A DNA stretch of 34,617 bases from Rhizonema sp. PD37 (GCA_029379215.1 JAQYWO010000059.1:1-34617); one strand, 5' to 3'. Counted from the first letter of the stretch, positions 1 through 7,966 are shown. Translations and numbers: made by a program. The notes: generated from the sequence alone by a model not told the origin.

Positions 1-135
1 CGTATCAACCCCGATGTCTCTGGCACGTTCACTAGCAACGGCGACAATCTAATTGGCGATCCCACAGGCAGCAGTGGATTTGATGCACTTGGAGATGTTG
101 TTGGTACAAGTGACAATCCAATTATTCTCGCCTAG
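1..135 (+). CDS. C-terminal end of a beta-helix surface/extracellular protein (partial)
   Basis: Only the last 44 codons are inside the window, open from base 1 and ending in TAG at 133-135. The visible tail has the pattern GDNLIGDPTGSSGF followed by GDVVGT and NPI. From memory, this pattern is typical of large cyanobacterial secreted proteins with parallel beta-helix (polymorphic outer-membrane repeat, choice-of-anchor type) domains. No domain boundary or signal can be judged from so short a piece. A strong hairpin about 110 bases downstream fits transcription ending here. Family assignment rests on one short motif and is tentative; that it is a coding end in frame 1 is more secure. Confidence 0.5.
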   Translation, partial: RINPDVSGTFTSNGDNLIGDPTGSSGFDALGDVVGTSDNPIILA

Positions 136-246
136 CTTTCTCTTGACTTTTATCACTATATTGCGTATTTGGACTAGCTGGGGGTCAGATATGTTGGCGA
201 TCGCCGCCTTAGACATTATTAGCTTAAGAAGTAGGGCATAAAGTAC

Positions 247-290
247 AAAGGGGAAACGCTATTCAGGTGAAGAGCGTTTCCCCCTTTATT
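247..290 (+). terminator. Strong hairpin, probable bidirectional terminator
   Basis: AAAGGGGAAACGCT (247-260) pairs with AGCGTTTCCCCCTTT (273-287) across a 12-base loop, with one extra C. The T-rich end on both strands and the position between two converging genes (left-edge gene and the Spy-like gene) suit a bidirectional terminator. Confidence 0.7.
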
Positions 291-348
291 CAAAGATGCA
301 TCCCTAATACCGAATCCTCAGTCCTTTCGCTCCTAGACAAGCAAGAAC

Positions 349-774
349 CTAGTTACTGCGTTGTTGATGGCGTTGTTGCTTTTGGGCAAGCATTTGCTTA
401 TATTGTTGCTGTTGTGCAGGAGTCAGTACTTGCATAATTTGATTTTCTGAATCCTGGTGAATTTGTTTAATTTGCGCCTTTTGATCGTCACTCAATGCCA
501 GTTTTGGTCTAGTATGTTGAGATCTAGCTTGTTCCATTTGCGTCTTTTGATCTGAAGTCAACAGAGCATCCATTTTCTGCTTGGCACCTTGACGTATTTG
601 CTTGATTTGTGCCTTCTGTGTATCATTCAAACCAAGTTTGTCCCACTCACCATGGTGCTTTCCTGCTTGAGGAGCGTCATCGGCAAAGGCAGGATTGTTC
701 AATGCGCTCATCATGGGAGCTGCTGTAAACATCACTGCAATAACTCCGGGTAACAAAAACAAAGCTTTCTTCAT
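349..774 (-). CDS. Spy/CpxP-like (LTXXQ) periplasmic protein
   Basis: The product is a small exported, glutamine- and lysine-rich helical protein of about 141 residues. It has an N-terminal signal peptide (MKKALFLLPGVIAV, hydrophobic to about residue 30, probable cleavage after AFA). Three repeats of the type L-(S/T/N)-x-(D/A)-Q-K-x-Q-(I/M) follow, which is the LTXXQ signature of the Spy/CpxP periplasmic chaperone and stress-sensor family; the last one is LTPAQQQQYKQM. An in-frame ATG 51 bases upstream would put 17 polar residues before the signal peptide, so the start at 774 is preferred, although no clear Shine-Dalgarno stands before either. The partner kinase/regulator is not in the window. 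By family it should bind misfolded proteins or metals in the periplasm; that role is inferred. Confidence 0.75.
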   Translation of the reverse strand: MKKALFLLPGVIAVMFTAAPMMSALNNPAFADDAPQAGKHHGEWDKLGLNDTQKAQIKQIRQGAKQKMDALLTSDQKTQMEQARSQHTRPKLALSDDQKAQIKQIHQDSENQIMQVLTPAQQQQYKQMLAQKQQRHQQRSN

Positions 775-829
775 AACTATTCTGTGTAAGTTGTGTTGTT
801 GTTCTTCTGTGCTTAACAACTCCATCTTA

Positions 830-1202
830 TGAATATTGAGAGTAAAACATATATGTCTAAGCTCATAATCGGATGGATGACTTTAGTCATAATTTGACAG
901 AAGATATCTACAACAATTTTGATGACATTTTGTTCTTGATTGTGATATACGATTTTTTTACATATATAGCCGTTGAGGAGTCGTGAAAATTATTGTTTGA
1001 ATGTAGACGCGAAGGGCTTGCCGCAGGCTACCGCCAAGAACGCCAAGAGAGGAAAGAGAGAGATTTTCACAACTGATTTAGGGCTGCTATAATTGCGTTA
1101 CCGCGTTGTTAAATTCTGATGCGGCAAAAACGCACCTTCATAAAAAATGCTGTAAAACGCGATACGGATGGCAACCTTTGCCTTTGGCATCGCACTTCTT
1201 CC
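830..1202. other. Intergenic stretch with a dispersed-repeat fragment
   Basis: No gene is seen here. Bases 1009-1050 carry TAGACGCGAAGGGCTTGCC, GCAGGCTACCGCCAAGA and further CGCCAAGA units. This is the same short-repeat vocabulary as the inverted-repeat element at 26017-26300. The A+T-rich part (840-980) presumably holds the promoter of the Spy-like gene, but no convincing -35/-10 pair was chosen. Confidence 0.4.
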
Positions 1203-1338
1203 TTTTCGCTTAAACGGAATCTAATCAAGTTTATCTATCCATTATTCAGCTTCAGTTGTCTCCCTGATCACGAAAAGTTCTTCTGTTAATTCTCCTATAG
1301 ATGTTTTAGGACGTACCCAAAGTAATTACCAAATTTTT
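1203..1338 (-). pseudogene. Decayed C-terminal copy of the DUF5615 PIN-like toxin
   Basis: Read on the minus strand, this stretch aligns codon for codon with the last 45 residues of the intact toxin at 2257-2628 (for example TEELFVI and IPFKRK are shared). Three codons are now stops: one where the intact copy has Gly, one where it has Glu and one where it has Trp. The upstream two thirds of the gene are missing. The DNA just beyond the 3' end (around 1184, GCATCGCACT) also matches the DNA beyond the intact gene (around 2248), so the copy arose by segmental duplication and not by protein convergence. Confidence 0.85.
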
Positions 1339-1343
1339 AGGCG

Positions 1344-1537
1344 TCAGTGATATGCGTGCCCATTACTGCGAGGCTCATTAGGCAAGGCTTGAAAGTCGCC
1401 TGTAACGGAGAGTCGATTCAACCACAAGTCAATAGTATTGCGACTGATATTGAATAAAGCACAAGATGACTTTTTTTCAGTGCATTGAGTTCAATGGCTT
1501 GGATAACTTTGTAAAAATATTGGGTGGAAGAATAACC
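1344..1537 (-). pseudogene. IS630-family transposase relic (N-terminal HTH)
   Basis: On the minus strand one frame reads YKVIQAIELNALKKS and the next frame, after a run of seven A, reads SCALFNISRNTIDLWLNR followed by LSVTGDFQ. Joined, this is the N-terminal helix-turn-helix of an IS630-type transposase (pattern: K-V-I-x-A-I-E ... F-x-I-S-R-N-T-I-x-x-W-L-x-R). A one-base frameshift lies in the A run, and a stop (TGA, 1344-1346) follows about 20 residues past the motif. The catalytic DDE domain and the terminal inverted repeats were not found nearby. The relic abuts the decayed toxin copy, so the IS may have taken part in that rearrangement. Confidence 0.6.
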
Positions 1538-1577
1538 AATTGTGTTGGGGCTTCGTTTGACTTTGAGAATGAGAATA

Positions 1578-1862
1578 TCATTTTTGGCGATCGCCCTTAG
1601 TGGCTCGCATATTTATCTGACTCAATTCTTCCCGTACAACTCTCCGTAAAATTTCCTCTAAAGGTTCCCGACGCTGTTGCACATATTCACGCAATGCATT
1701 ATTTATCAAAGTCTGATAGTTGCCACCACCAGCAAGATGGACTTGTTCGCGGAACCACATCAAAATATCATCATCTAAGCGAATTGTAATCCTTGTTTTA
1801 CCTTCGCCTGTAGGCTCAATTGCTCCACGTTTACCTTGACTAAAATCGTACTCAATATCCAT
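1578..1862 (-). CDS. brnA: BrnA-type antitoxin
   Basis: A 94-residue protein. The core GKTRITIRLDDDILMWFREQ followed by GGGNYQTLINNALREYV is the ribbon-helix-helix DNA-binding region typical of BrnA, roughly residues 20-65. The C-terminal tail is charged and helical and would neutralise the toxin. The ATG at 1862 lies 3 bases past the stop of brnT, with GGAAGAGG as a Shine-Dalgarno inside the end of brnT, so the two are translationally coupled. BrnA proteins bind BrnT and repress their own promoter; a palindrome fitting such an operator lies upstream of brnT (2154-2167). Confidence 0.85.
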   Translation of the reverse strand: MDIEYDFSQGKRGAIEPTGEGKTRITIRLDDDILMWFREQVHLAGGGNYQTLINNALREYVQQRREPLEEILRRVVREELSQINMRATKGDRQK

Positions 1863-1865
1863 GAT

Positions 1866-2138
1866 TTATACCTCTTCCTCATATTGCTGACGTTGTCTTC
1901 TAGTTGCTTTACGAGCCGATATTAACCGAATACAACTGTCACCCCGCAACGTATAAACAACAACTATAATTCTACCCAGGGCATCCATACCTATCGTCAC
2001 AAACCGCTCTTCATCTGGATGCTCATCCATCACAGTAATAGCAAAATCGTCTGCAAATACAGATACTGCATCTGCAAAGTCAATACCATGTTTTTGCTGA
2101 TTGGATTGGGCTTTGTCAGTATCCCATTCATACTCCAT
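1866..2138 (-). CDS. brnT: BrnT-type toxin (RelE-fold ribonuclease)
   Basis: About 90 residues, starting MEYEWDTDKAQSNQQKHGID. This is the classic BrnT opening (x-W-D-x-x-K-x-x-x-N-x-x-K-H-G-I-x-F-x-x-A). The ending RLISARKATRRQRQQYEE is the conserved R-x-I-S-A-R-x-A-T-x-x-E-x-x-x-Y motif of the family. A longer reading frame begins 30 bases upstream but adds non-conserved residues; the ATG at 2138 is preferred. BrnT toxins are RelE-fold RNases that inhibit translation and are held by BrnA, encoded next. All recognisable family residues are present, so the pair looks functional. Confidence 0.85.
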   Translation of the reverse strand: MEYEWDTDKAQSNQQKHGIDFADAVSVFADDFAITVMDEHPDEERFVTIGMDALGRIIVVVYTLRGDSCIRLISARKATRRQRQQYEEEV

Positions 2139-2144
2139 AACACT

Positions 2145-2167
2145 ATTATAGTATGCACAATTGTACA
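2145..2167 (-). promoter_or_regulatory. Candidate brnTA promoter with overlapping operator
   Basis: On the minus strand TATAAT (2145-2150) lies 6 bases ahead of the brnT start. Immediately upstream is the near-palindrome TGCACAATTGTACA (2154-2167, 12 of 14 bases symmetric), placed where the -35/-10 spacer would be. A ribbon-helix-helix repressor such as BrnA could occupy it. With this -10 the message would start close to the ATG. No good -35 was found. Confidence 0.4.
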
Positions 2168-2256
2168 CAGCATAATTTTTCTATGTTTGGATAGTCAAGG
2201 TTTTGCTTTGGTTGTATGGAAATTAGGCGATACCCCCGTTGCCTTGGGCATCGCAC

Positions 2257-2628
2257 TCAAACTTTTCGCTTAAACGGAATCCAGTCGAGTTTATATATCC
2301 ATTCTTCAGCTTCAGTTTTCTCCCATATCACGAAAAGTTCTTCTGCCAATTCTGCTATAGGTGTTTGAGGATATACCCAAAGTAAGCCCCAAATTTTTCC
2401 CTGATTTGCCCAGTGTGCTTCCAGATGCTCAGGCATGCTAGTACGGTTGTCTGTAATGAATAACCGTTGTGATAACTCCAGATAACGCAAAATATCTGCA
2501 TCTAATGTGCCCAATGGTGGTGCATTAAGATCGCCTACACGTAAGATGTCTATCTCAGGGTTGAATCGCAGAGCAGCTATCTTCAGCCGAGTTGTCAAAT
2601 TTTCATCTAGTAAAAAACGTACCTTCAC
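2257..2628 (-). CDS. DUF5615 PIN-like toxin
   Basis: A 123-residue protein beginning MKVRFLLDENLTTRL. The DEN motif near the N-terminus (D8) plus the later LFITDNRTSM is the signature of the DUF5615/Mut7-C-like branch of PIN-fold nucleases. It overlaps the upstream DUF433 gene by 4 bases (ATGA, 2625-2628), the usual arrangement in which the DUF433 protein is the putative antitoxin. Its target is unknown; RNA cleavage is inferred from the fold. A decayed copy of its C-terminal third lies at 1203-1338, and a second related pair, damaged, lies at 16869-17429. Confidence 0.8.
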   Translation of the reverse strand: MKVRFLLDENLTTRLKIAALRFNPEIDILRVGDLNAPPLGTLDADILRYLELSQRLFITDNRTSMPEHLEAHWANQGKIWGLLWVYPQTPIAELAEELFVIWEKTEAEEWIYKLDWIPFKRKV

Positions 2629-2957
2629 AAAAGATTTCCTCTTCCTTGAGTTCCTTGGGCTTTAGCTGCTATGACACGCTGCCCTAGAGGAGAGGGGTTG
2701 GCGATTGATGTCTGATATTGCTTTTCGCGCCACTTCGTTAAACGTAATAAGTAGGCATCTATCTGCGGGCGATTGTGCAAGTAGTAGGTGATAGTAGCGT
2801 AAATTTTTTCTAAGCTGAGGGTAGATAAAGAAGCAGCAATTTCTTCTGGTGTATAACCTTCCAAGTAATAATCAAGCACATTATCGATACCGATGCGATG
2901 TCCTTTGATGCGGATGTCATCAGACGATAAAAAGTCAAAATAATCTTCTAATTGCAT
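2625..2957 (-). CDS. DUF433 putative antitoxin
   Basis: 110 residues, with the DUF433 pattern DDIRIKGHRIGIDNVLDYYL (cf. 'P-x-I-x-G-T-R-I-x-V-x-x-V-L') and GYTPEEIAASL, which forms a small winged-helix-like fold. It is the first gene of a two-gene unit with the DUF5615 toxin, overlapping by ATGA. The C-terminal 30 residues (after YQTSIANPSPLG) are not conserved and probably include the toxin-binding tail. No Shine-Dalgarno is visible; the upstream region is A+T-rich (TATATATTTTAAG). A regulatory or antitoxin role is known for the family only by context and is inferred here. Confidence 0.75.
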   Translation of the reverse strand: MQLEDYFDFLSSDDIRIKGHRIGIDNVLDYYLEGYTPEEIAASLSTLSLEKIYATITYYLHNRPQIDAYLLRLTKWREKQYQTSIANPSPLGQRVIAAKAQGTQGRGNLL

Positions 2958-3018
2958 GACTTAAAATATATAGTTTCTCCATGAAGAGAAGCGAAAACGA
3001 ATTTCTGAACCCACAGCA

Positions 3019-3050
3019 ATAAAGCGGGAGGAATATCCACACCGCTTTAT
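3019..3050. repeat. Small hairpin in the DUF433-rel intergenic region
   Basis: ATAAAGCGG (3019-3027) and CCGCTTTAT (3042-3050) form a 9-bp perfect stem with a 14-base loop. It sits between the rel stop (3229) and the DUF433 start (2957), both on the minus strand, so it could help end the rel transcript. There is no T tract. Confidence 0.35.
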
Positions 3051-3228
3051 GCCTCCCCTTTATTTAGGAGAGCCAACGCTACGGCTGCCTGCACTGGCTC
3101 CCGTTGAGACTGCGGGGATCACAAATATAAAACTGGTATTACTGACATTCTACTGGGCTAATTGGTAATAGGTAATGAACCAAAAGAACAATCCCCAATT
3201 ACCAATCTCCTGATTGCAAGTTTATACT

Positions 3229-5493
3229 CTAGGTGTCAACTTGACCGACGCGACGGATATTAATAATATCGCTTAATTTCTTAATTTGGGTAAAGATTTG
3301 TTCGAGTTGAGAGCGATCGCGGATATCGATCCCCAAGTCCATCAAAGCTGGTTGACCATTGGCTGTTTTCACAGTAGCATGACGTACATTGATACCTTGG
3401 TCGCTTAAGCGCGATAAAATATCTTTCAGTATGCCGACGCGATCCATTGCTTCAATCTGAATATTCACCGCATAACTTTGAGCACGACTAGGATTTTCGG
3501 CTGTTACATTCCACATCACTGGTACAAAGCGATCGCACTCCACCTCCTCAAGATTGTGGCATCCTTGACGATGAATCGAAATTCCCCGAGTTCGCGTTAC
3601 CACACCAATAATTCCTTCACCGGGTATAGGAGTACAACACCCTGAGAGATGGTACATCAACCCTTCTACCCCAACAATCGGGGAATCGTTGGAGCGGGAA
3701 ATTGCTGTAGAATCCCGTAACGCCCTGGATGCAGTTTGTTCTTTAGGAAAAACTGACGGTGAAATCGCAATCGGTTGTTGCGACTTCACCACTTCTCGCC
3801 AACGGTTAAGTAACGAGTTGAGTGTGACTTCACCGTAACCTAAAGCAGCGACTAAATCCTCCACCGAATGGTAATTACATCGTTCAGCGACAGCATCCAT
3901 TGATTCCGATTTCAGCAAGCTTTCAAAACCCGTTTTCCCGAGTTCTTTTTCCAACAACTCCCGCCCTCGGCAAATATTTTCTTCACGACGCGATCGCTTG
4001 TACCATTGCTTGATACGATTCTTGGCTGCCGAAGTTCTCACAAAGTTCAACCAATCCAGACTCGGATGGCTATTCTTCTGCGTAACAATCTCGACAATAT
4101 CGCCATTTTGCAGCCTTGTAGACAGTGGCACCATCCGTCCATTCACCCGCACTCCCGCACAGTGGTTTCCCACTTCTGTATGAATGCGATAGGCAAAGTC
4201 TACACTTGAAGAACCAGGGCTTAAAGCAATCACATCACCCTTAGGAGTAAACACATAAACATCATCCTCAAATAAATTATCCTTGATGCTTTCCAGATAT
4301 TCCTGAGCATCCTTCAAGTCACTTTGCCATTCCAGCAACTGCCGCAACCAAGTGAACTTTTCATCTGCCGCAGTAATCCGCGTATTGTTAGAACTCCCCG
4401 TTTCCTTGTACTTCCAGTGAGCGGCAATTCCATACTCCGCAATTTGATGCATTTCCACAGTGCGGATTTGTACTTCCAAAGGACGCCCCCACGGACTAAT
4501 CACACCTGTATGCAAAGACTGGTAACGATTCGCCTTAGGCAAGCCAATGTAATCTTTAAATCTGCCAGGAATTGGGCGAAAAGCATCGTGAACCATTGCC
4601 AAGGCACGGTAACAATCCTCATTTGCCTTGACAGTAATTCTGAGCGCCGCCACATCATAAATTTCGTGAAACTCTTTGTTTTGCCGTTGCATCTTCTGAT
4701 AGATACTGTAAAGATGCTTAGGACGCCCACTAATGTCAAGGCACTGAATTCCCGCATCTAATAGCCGATGCCGCAAAGTTGCGATCACGTCCGCCAATCT
4801 TTCTTCCCGTAAAGTCCGTTTTTCAGCGACATATTGCTGAATCTGGCGGTAAGAGTCGTTTTCTAAATACTTAAATGATAAATCTTCTAATTCCCACTTA
4901 AAACGCCAGATGCCCAAGCGATTGGCTAAAGGAGCAAAAATTTCTCGGGTTTCCAAGGCAATCCTCTGGCGTTTCTCATCGGCTAGATGTTCGAGTGTTC
5001 GCATATTGTGCAGACGATCTGCCAACTTCACGACAATTACCCGAATATCTTGTGCCATTGCCAAAAACATGCGGCGAAAATTCTCAGCTTGGCTTTCAGT
5101 CTTACTTTTAAAATTAAATTTGGAAAGCTTAGTCACTCCTTCTACTAAAAGTCGCACTTCTGTTCCGAAGCGCTGTTCTATTTCATCAATCGTGACATTT
5201 GTATCTTCAACTACATCATGGAGAAACCCAGCTGCTATCATAGCGGCACTGCCCCCCAAGTCGCGCAACAATCCAGCCACTGCAACAGGATGACAGATAT
5301 AAGCTTCTCCCGATTTGCGGTACTGTCCTTTATGCAAACTGTAGGCAAATTCAAATGCCCGACAAATCAAATCTGTATCACCAGTTCGATTCTTTTCAAC
5401 ATCAGGGCTTTCTGAGCCCGAGCAATCTAAACAATTTTCTAGCCATTCCGGAAGCTTAACATCAGTTGGTGAATTTATTACAGTGGTCATCAT
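3229..5493 (-). CDS. Bifunctional (p)ppGpp synthetase/hydrolase (Rel/SpoT)
   Basis: About 754 residues in the standard long-RSH order. HD hydrolase: roughly residues 40-200, with H68, HD at 92-93 and ED at 96-97 all intact, so hydrolysis should work. Synthetase: roughly 250-370, with RPKHLYSIYQKM, YDVAALRI, FKDYIGLPKANRYQSLHT and EVQIRT. TGS: from about 405 (VYVFTPKGDVIALSPGSS). C-terminal ACT: the last 75 residues. It makes and degrades ppGpp in response to starvation. A longer frame would start with TTG at 5556; the ATG pair at 5488-5493 matches the usual N-terminus (INSP...LPEWL) better and is chosen, though no Shine-Dalgarno is evident. It diverges from the patD-like gene across a 21-bp palindrome. 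No other synthetase is in the window. Confidence 0.93.
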   Translation of the reverse strand: MMTTVINSPTDVKLPEWLENCLDCSGSESPDVEKNRTGDTDLICRAFEFAYSLHKGQYRKSGEAYICHPVAVAGLLRDLGGSAAMIAAGFLHDVVEDTNVTIDEIEQRFGTEVRLLVEGVTKLSKFNFKSKTESQAENFRRMFLAMAQDIRVIVVKLADRLHNMRTLEHLADEKRQRIALETREIFAPLANRLGIWRFKWELEDLSFKYLENDSYRQIQQYVAEKRTLREERLADVIATLRHRLLDAGIQCLDISGRPKHLYSIYQKMQRQNKEFHEIYDVAALRITVKANEDCYRALAMVHDAFRPIPGRFKDYIGLPKANRYQSLHTGVISPWGRPLEVQIRTVEMHQIAEYGIAAHWKYKETGSSNNTRITAADEKFTWLRQLLEWQSDLKDAQEYLESIKDNLFEDDVYVFTPKGDVIALSPGSSSVDFAYRIHTEVGNHCAGVRVNGRMVPLSTRLQNGDIVEIVTQKNSHPSLDWLNFVRTSAAKNRIKQWYKRSRREENICRGRELLEKELGKTGFESLLKSESMDAVAERCNYHSVEDLVAALGYGEVTLNSLLNRWREVVKSQQPIAISPSVFPKEQTASRALRDSTAISRSNDSPIVGVEGLMYHLSGCCTPIPGEGIIGVVTRTRGISIHRQGCHNLEEVECDRFVPVMWNVTAENPSRAQSYAVNIQIEAMDRVGILKDILSRLSDQGINVRHATVKTANGQPALMDLGIDIRDRSQLEQIFTQIKKLSDIINIRRVGQVDT

Positions 5494-5690
5494 AGAATTG
5501 GGATGCAATCTGTCTTTGAGTAAGAAAGTGGAAGGATACTTATAGCTTGTCGCCAATAAAGGCTGTTACTGATACACTGCCCTAGAATCATGTGTATGAG
5601 GATGATTTACTTTATATTCAAGTATGAGTGGAAATCATCTAGTAAAAGGGTTAAGTGCGATCATCCTGGCAGTAGATAAATACAAAAATA

Positions 5691-5711
5691 GCCTCAAATC
5701 TGATTTGAGGC
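5691..5711. promoter_or_regulatory. Perfect 21-bp palindrome between rel and patD-like
   Basis: GCCTCAAATC (5691-5700), one central T, GATTTGAGGC (5702-5711): ten base pairs of perfect dyad symmetry in the shared upstream region of rel/spoT (-) and the patD-like gene (+, starts 5786). It could be a repressor or activator site for one or both genes, or a hairpin in a leader RNA. There is no U-run after it, which argues against a plain terminator. Confidence 0.45.
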
Positions 5712-5785
5712 TTCAGATCTCGAAAAAGTTGAAAAAACTATCTAAAAAAAAATCTTGTCACTTATCTTATCTTAAATATGACTAG

Positions 5786-6145
5786 ATGTCTCTAAATAAA
5801 CAGAAATATCACTCATTTGCAATCTTGCTTAAACAATTACGCTCAGATCTTACTCCCATTCCACTAAATGCATTAGAACTGCGACAGCGTACAGCCTCCT
5901 TACAGCAATTTTTTCAGCAACAAATTGTGCCTCTGGATGATGAAGGTGCAGACAGCCAGGATTGGGGGCGCGAGCAGTCTTATCGAACAGAGATGAGCAA
6001 GCAACTGCGACTTTTGGAAATTGATGTCATGTTTTTTCAAGGTTCTCGTCAAGCTTCTACTGCACAAGAAAGACTTGATACCATTAATCATCGGTTAACA
6101 ACTCTCATAGAATACTCTAAAGCTATATTACAAACAGAGGAATAG
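5786..6145 (+). CDS. patD: PatD-like heterocyst frequency control protein
   Basis: 119 residues, soluble and predicted all-helical, with no signal peptide. Features I associate with cyanobacterial PatD are the N-terminal MSLNKQKYHSFAILLKQLRS, the central LQQFFQQQI, and the C-terminal MSKQLRLLEIDVMFF with GSRQASTAQER. In Anabaena PatD limits heterocyst frequency and interacts with FtsZ. If the assignment holds, it supports a heterocyst-forming host. It diverges from rel/spoT and is followed 112 bases later by the ABC protein gene, so it may be monocistronic. The assignment is from remembered sequence pattern, with no catalytic motif to check; the alternative is a conserved cyanobacterial hypothetical protein. 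Confidence 0.6.
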   Translation: MSLNKQKYHSFAILLKQLRSDLTPIPLNALELRQRTASLQQFFQQQIVPLDDEGADSQDWGREQSYRTEMSKQLRLLEIDVMFFQGSRQASTAQERLDTINHRLTTLIEYSKAILQTEE

Positions 6146-6257
6146 TATCTTTTCACTACCATCAAAGACTCATCAATAGGTATAAAAGTACTTTATTGTC
6201 TTTGTATGCTCAAGAGCAGTTCGGTAGTCACAACTAACAACGAACAATGAACAAATT

Positions 6258-7916
6258 ATGAGTGAAAGTTTATTTTGTATTGAAAATTTGCAAGTTGCCT
6301 ATCCCCATCATAGCAATGAAGCAATTCAGTGGGCCGTTGATGGAGTGTCTTTTACCCTGCAACCAGGAGAAAGAATGGGATTGGTGGGTGAGTCGGGTTG
6401 TGGCAAGTCAACTTTGGGGCGAGCGGCGATGCGGTTACTCCCACCTTCCACTCAGATTCAAGGAAGGGTAATGTTTCAAGGGCAATCAGTGTTTGACATG
6501 ACTTCCTCTCAGGTACGGAAATTTCGGGGAGAAGCAGTGGCACTCATTTTCCAAGATCCGATGACGCGCCTCGATCCGTTGATGAGCATTGGTAACCACT
6601 GTATCGAAACCTTAAAGGCGCACTCTCCCCAATTATCAATGCGGGCAGCGAAGGAAAGAGCGATCGCCACATTAGAGAAAGTCAACATTACAGCAAATCG
6701 CTGGGATCAATACCCTCACGAGTTTAGCGGTGGAATGCGGCAAAGGGTAGCGATCGCCCTAGCTTTACTCCTCAACCCGAAATTAATTGTTGCTGATGAG
6801 CCGACTACCAGCTTGGATGTCACCGTCTCTGCCCAGATTCTACAAGAATTAACCCGACTATGCAGTGTCGAAAACATGGCATTGCTACTCATCTCTCACG
6901 ATTTAGCTTTGGTGACTGAATATTGCCCCCGCATTGGGGTGATGTACAACGGCAAAATGGTGGAAACGGGTTCCTCCCAAACTGTGTTCCAGCAACCCCA
7001 ACATGAATATACACAACAGCTTCTGAAAGCCGCTTTGCATATTCAAGGAAATGGGGAATCGGGAATAAAGGCAATTTCTGCAACTCCTCCTCCTCCCACT
7101 CCTCACTCCCCAATTCTCCGTGTCACAGACTTAAAGCAGTACTACAGCTTAGAACCCAACTTTGTAGAGCGACTGTTGAGGCAGCAAAGTCAGACAATTA
7201 AAGCTGTGGATGGTATTAACCTCGAACTGTATCCAAAAGAAATTCTCGGATTAGTGGGAGAGTCGGGTTGCGGTAAGAGTACGCTGTCACGGACAATTTT
7301 GCAACTTATTCGTCCGACTGCGGGTAAAGTGGAGTTTTTAGGACGAGATTTAACTAGTGCAACACGCCAAGAAATCAGATCCTCAAGACGACAAATGCAG
7401 ATGGTGTTTCAAGATCCGCATGCTTGTCTCAATCCAGCGATGACAGTTGGACAAAGTATAGCTGATCCGATGCTCATTCATAACCTAGCGACAGGAGCTA
7501 AGGTAACCGAAGAGGTGTTGTGGATGCTGGATAAAGTTGGGTTAAAACCACCATCTATATATATAGATCGTTTTCCCTCAGATTTGTCTGGTGGGCAACA
7601 GCAACGAGTGGCTCTAGCCCGTGCTTTAATTACTCGTCCCAAACTTGTCATTTGCGATGAACCTGTGAGTATGTTGGATGCCAGCGTGCAGTCACAAGTT
7701 TTAGATTTAATGTTGCTGCTTAAAGAAGAATTTGAGTTAACATATTTGTTTATAACTCATGACCTTTGGCTGGCTCGCTTTTTGTGCGATCGCATTGCCG
7801 TGATGAACGGTGGTAAGATTGTCGAAATTGGTCCAACAAAACAAATTTTTGCCAATCCCCAACACCCTTACACTCAAACTTTACTAGCTGCTGCGCCTTT
7901 ATTAGCGCGGGTTTAA
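6258..7916 (+). CDS. Dual ATP-binding protein of an oligopeptide/dipeptide-type ABC importer
   Basis: 552 residues with two complete ABC domains in tandem. Domain 1 has Walker A GESGCGKST at 44-52, signature FSGGMRQRVAIALALL and Walker B LIVADEPT. Domain 2 has Walker A GESGCGKST near residue 333, signature LSGGQQQRVALARAL and Walker B LVICDEPV. Each domain ends in the NPQHPYTQ or QPQHEYTQ motif specific to the Dpp/Opp/Gsi family, which energises uptake of peptides, nickel or glutathione. No permease or binding-protein gene is adjacent, as is common for this family in cyanobacteria. The inter-domain linker (about residues 264-287) is short-repeat-like and proline-rich (PPPPTPHSP). The ATG at 6258 fits the first beta-strand; no strong Shine-Dalgarno. 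Substrate unknown. Confidence 0.9.
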   Translation: MSESLFCIENLQVAYPHHSNEAIQWAVDGVSFTLQPGERMGLVGESGCGKSTLGRAAMRLLPPSTQIQGRVMFQGQSVFDMTSSQVRKFRGEAVALIFQDPMTRLDPLMSIGNHCIETLKAHSPQLSMRAAKERAIATLEKVNITANRWDQYPHEFSGGMRQRVAIALALLLNPKLIVADEPTTSLDVTVSAQILQELTRLCSVENMALLLISHDLALVTEYCPRIGVMYNGKMVETGSSQTVFQQPQHEYTQQLLKAALHIQGNGESGIKAISATPPPPTPHSPILRVTDLKQYYSLEPNFVERLLRQQSQTIKAVDGINLELYPKEILGLVGESGCGKSTLSRTILQLIRPTAGKVEFLGRDLTSATRQEIRSSRRQMQMVFQDPHACLNPAMTVGQSIADPMLIHNLATGAKVTEEVLWMLDKVGLKPPSIYIDRFPSDLSGGQQQRVALARALITRPKLVICDEPVSMLDASVQSQVLDLMLLLKEEFELTYLFITHDLWLARFLCDRIAVMNGGKIVEIGPTKQIFANPQHPYTQTLLAAAPLLARV

Positions 7917-7966
7917 GACAGAGCGAGGAGTAAGGAATTACTCATTAATTCTCAATTCGATTTTAG

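Noticed and set aside
53..241. 62-codon plus-strand frame at the left edge
   Set aside because: It overlaps the end of the beta-helix protein in another frame and has no recognisable product.
4324..4761. 145-codon plus-strand frame and others within 3998-5415
   Set aside because: Shadows of the rel/spoT gene, whose domains cover this interval completely.
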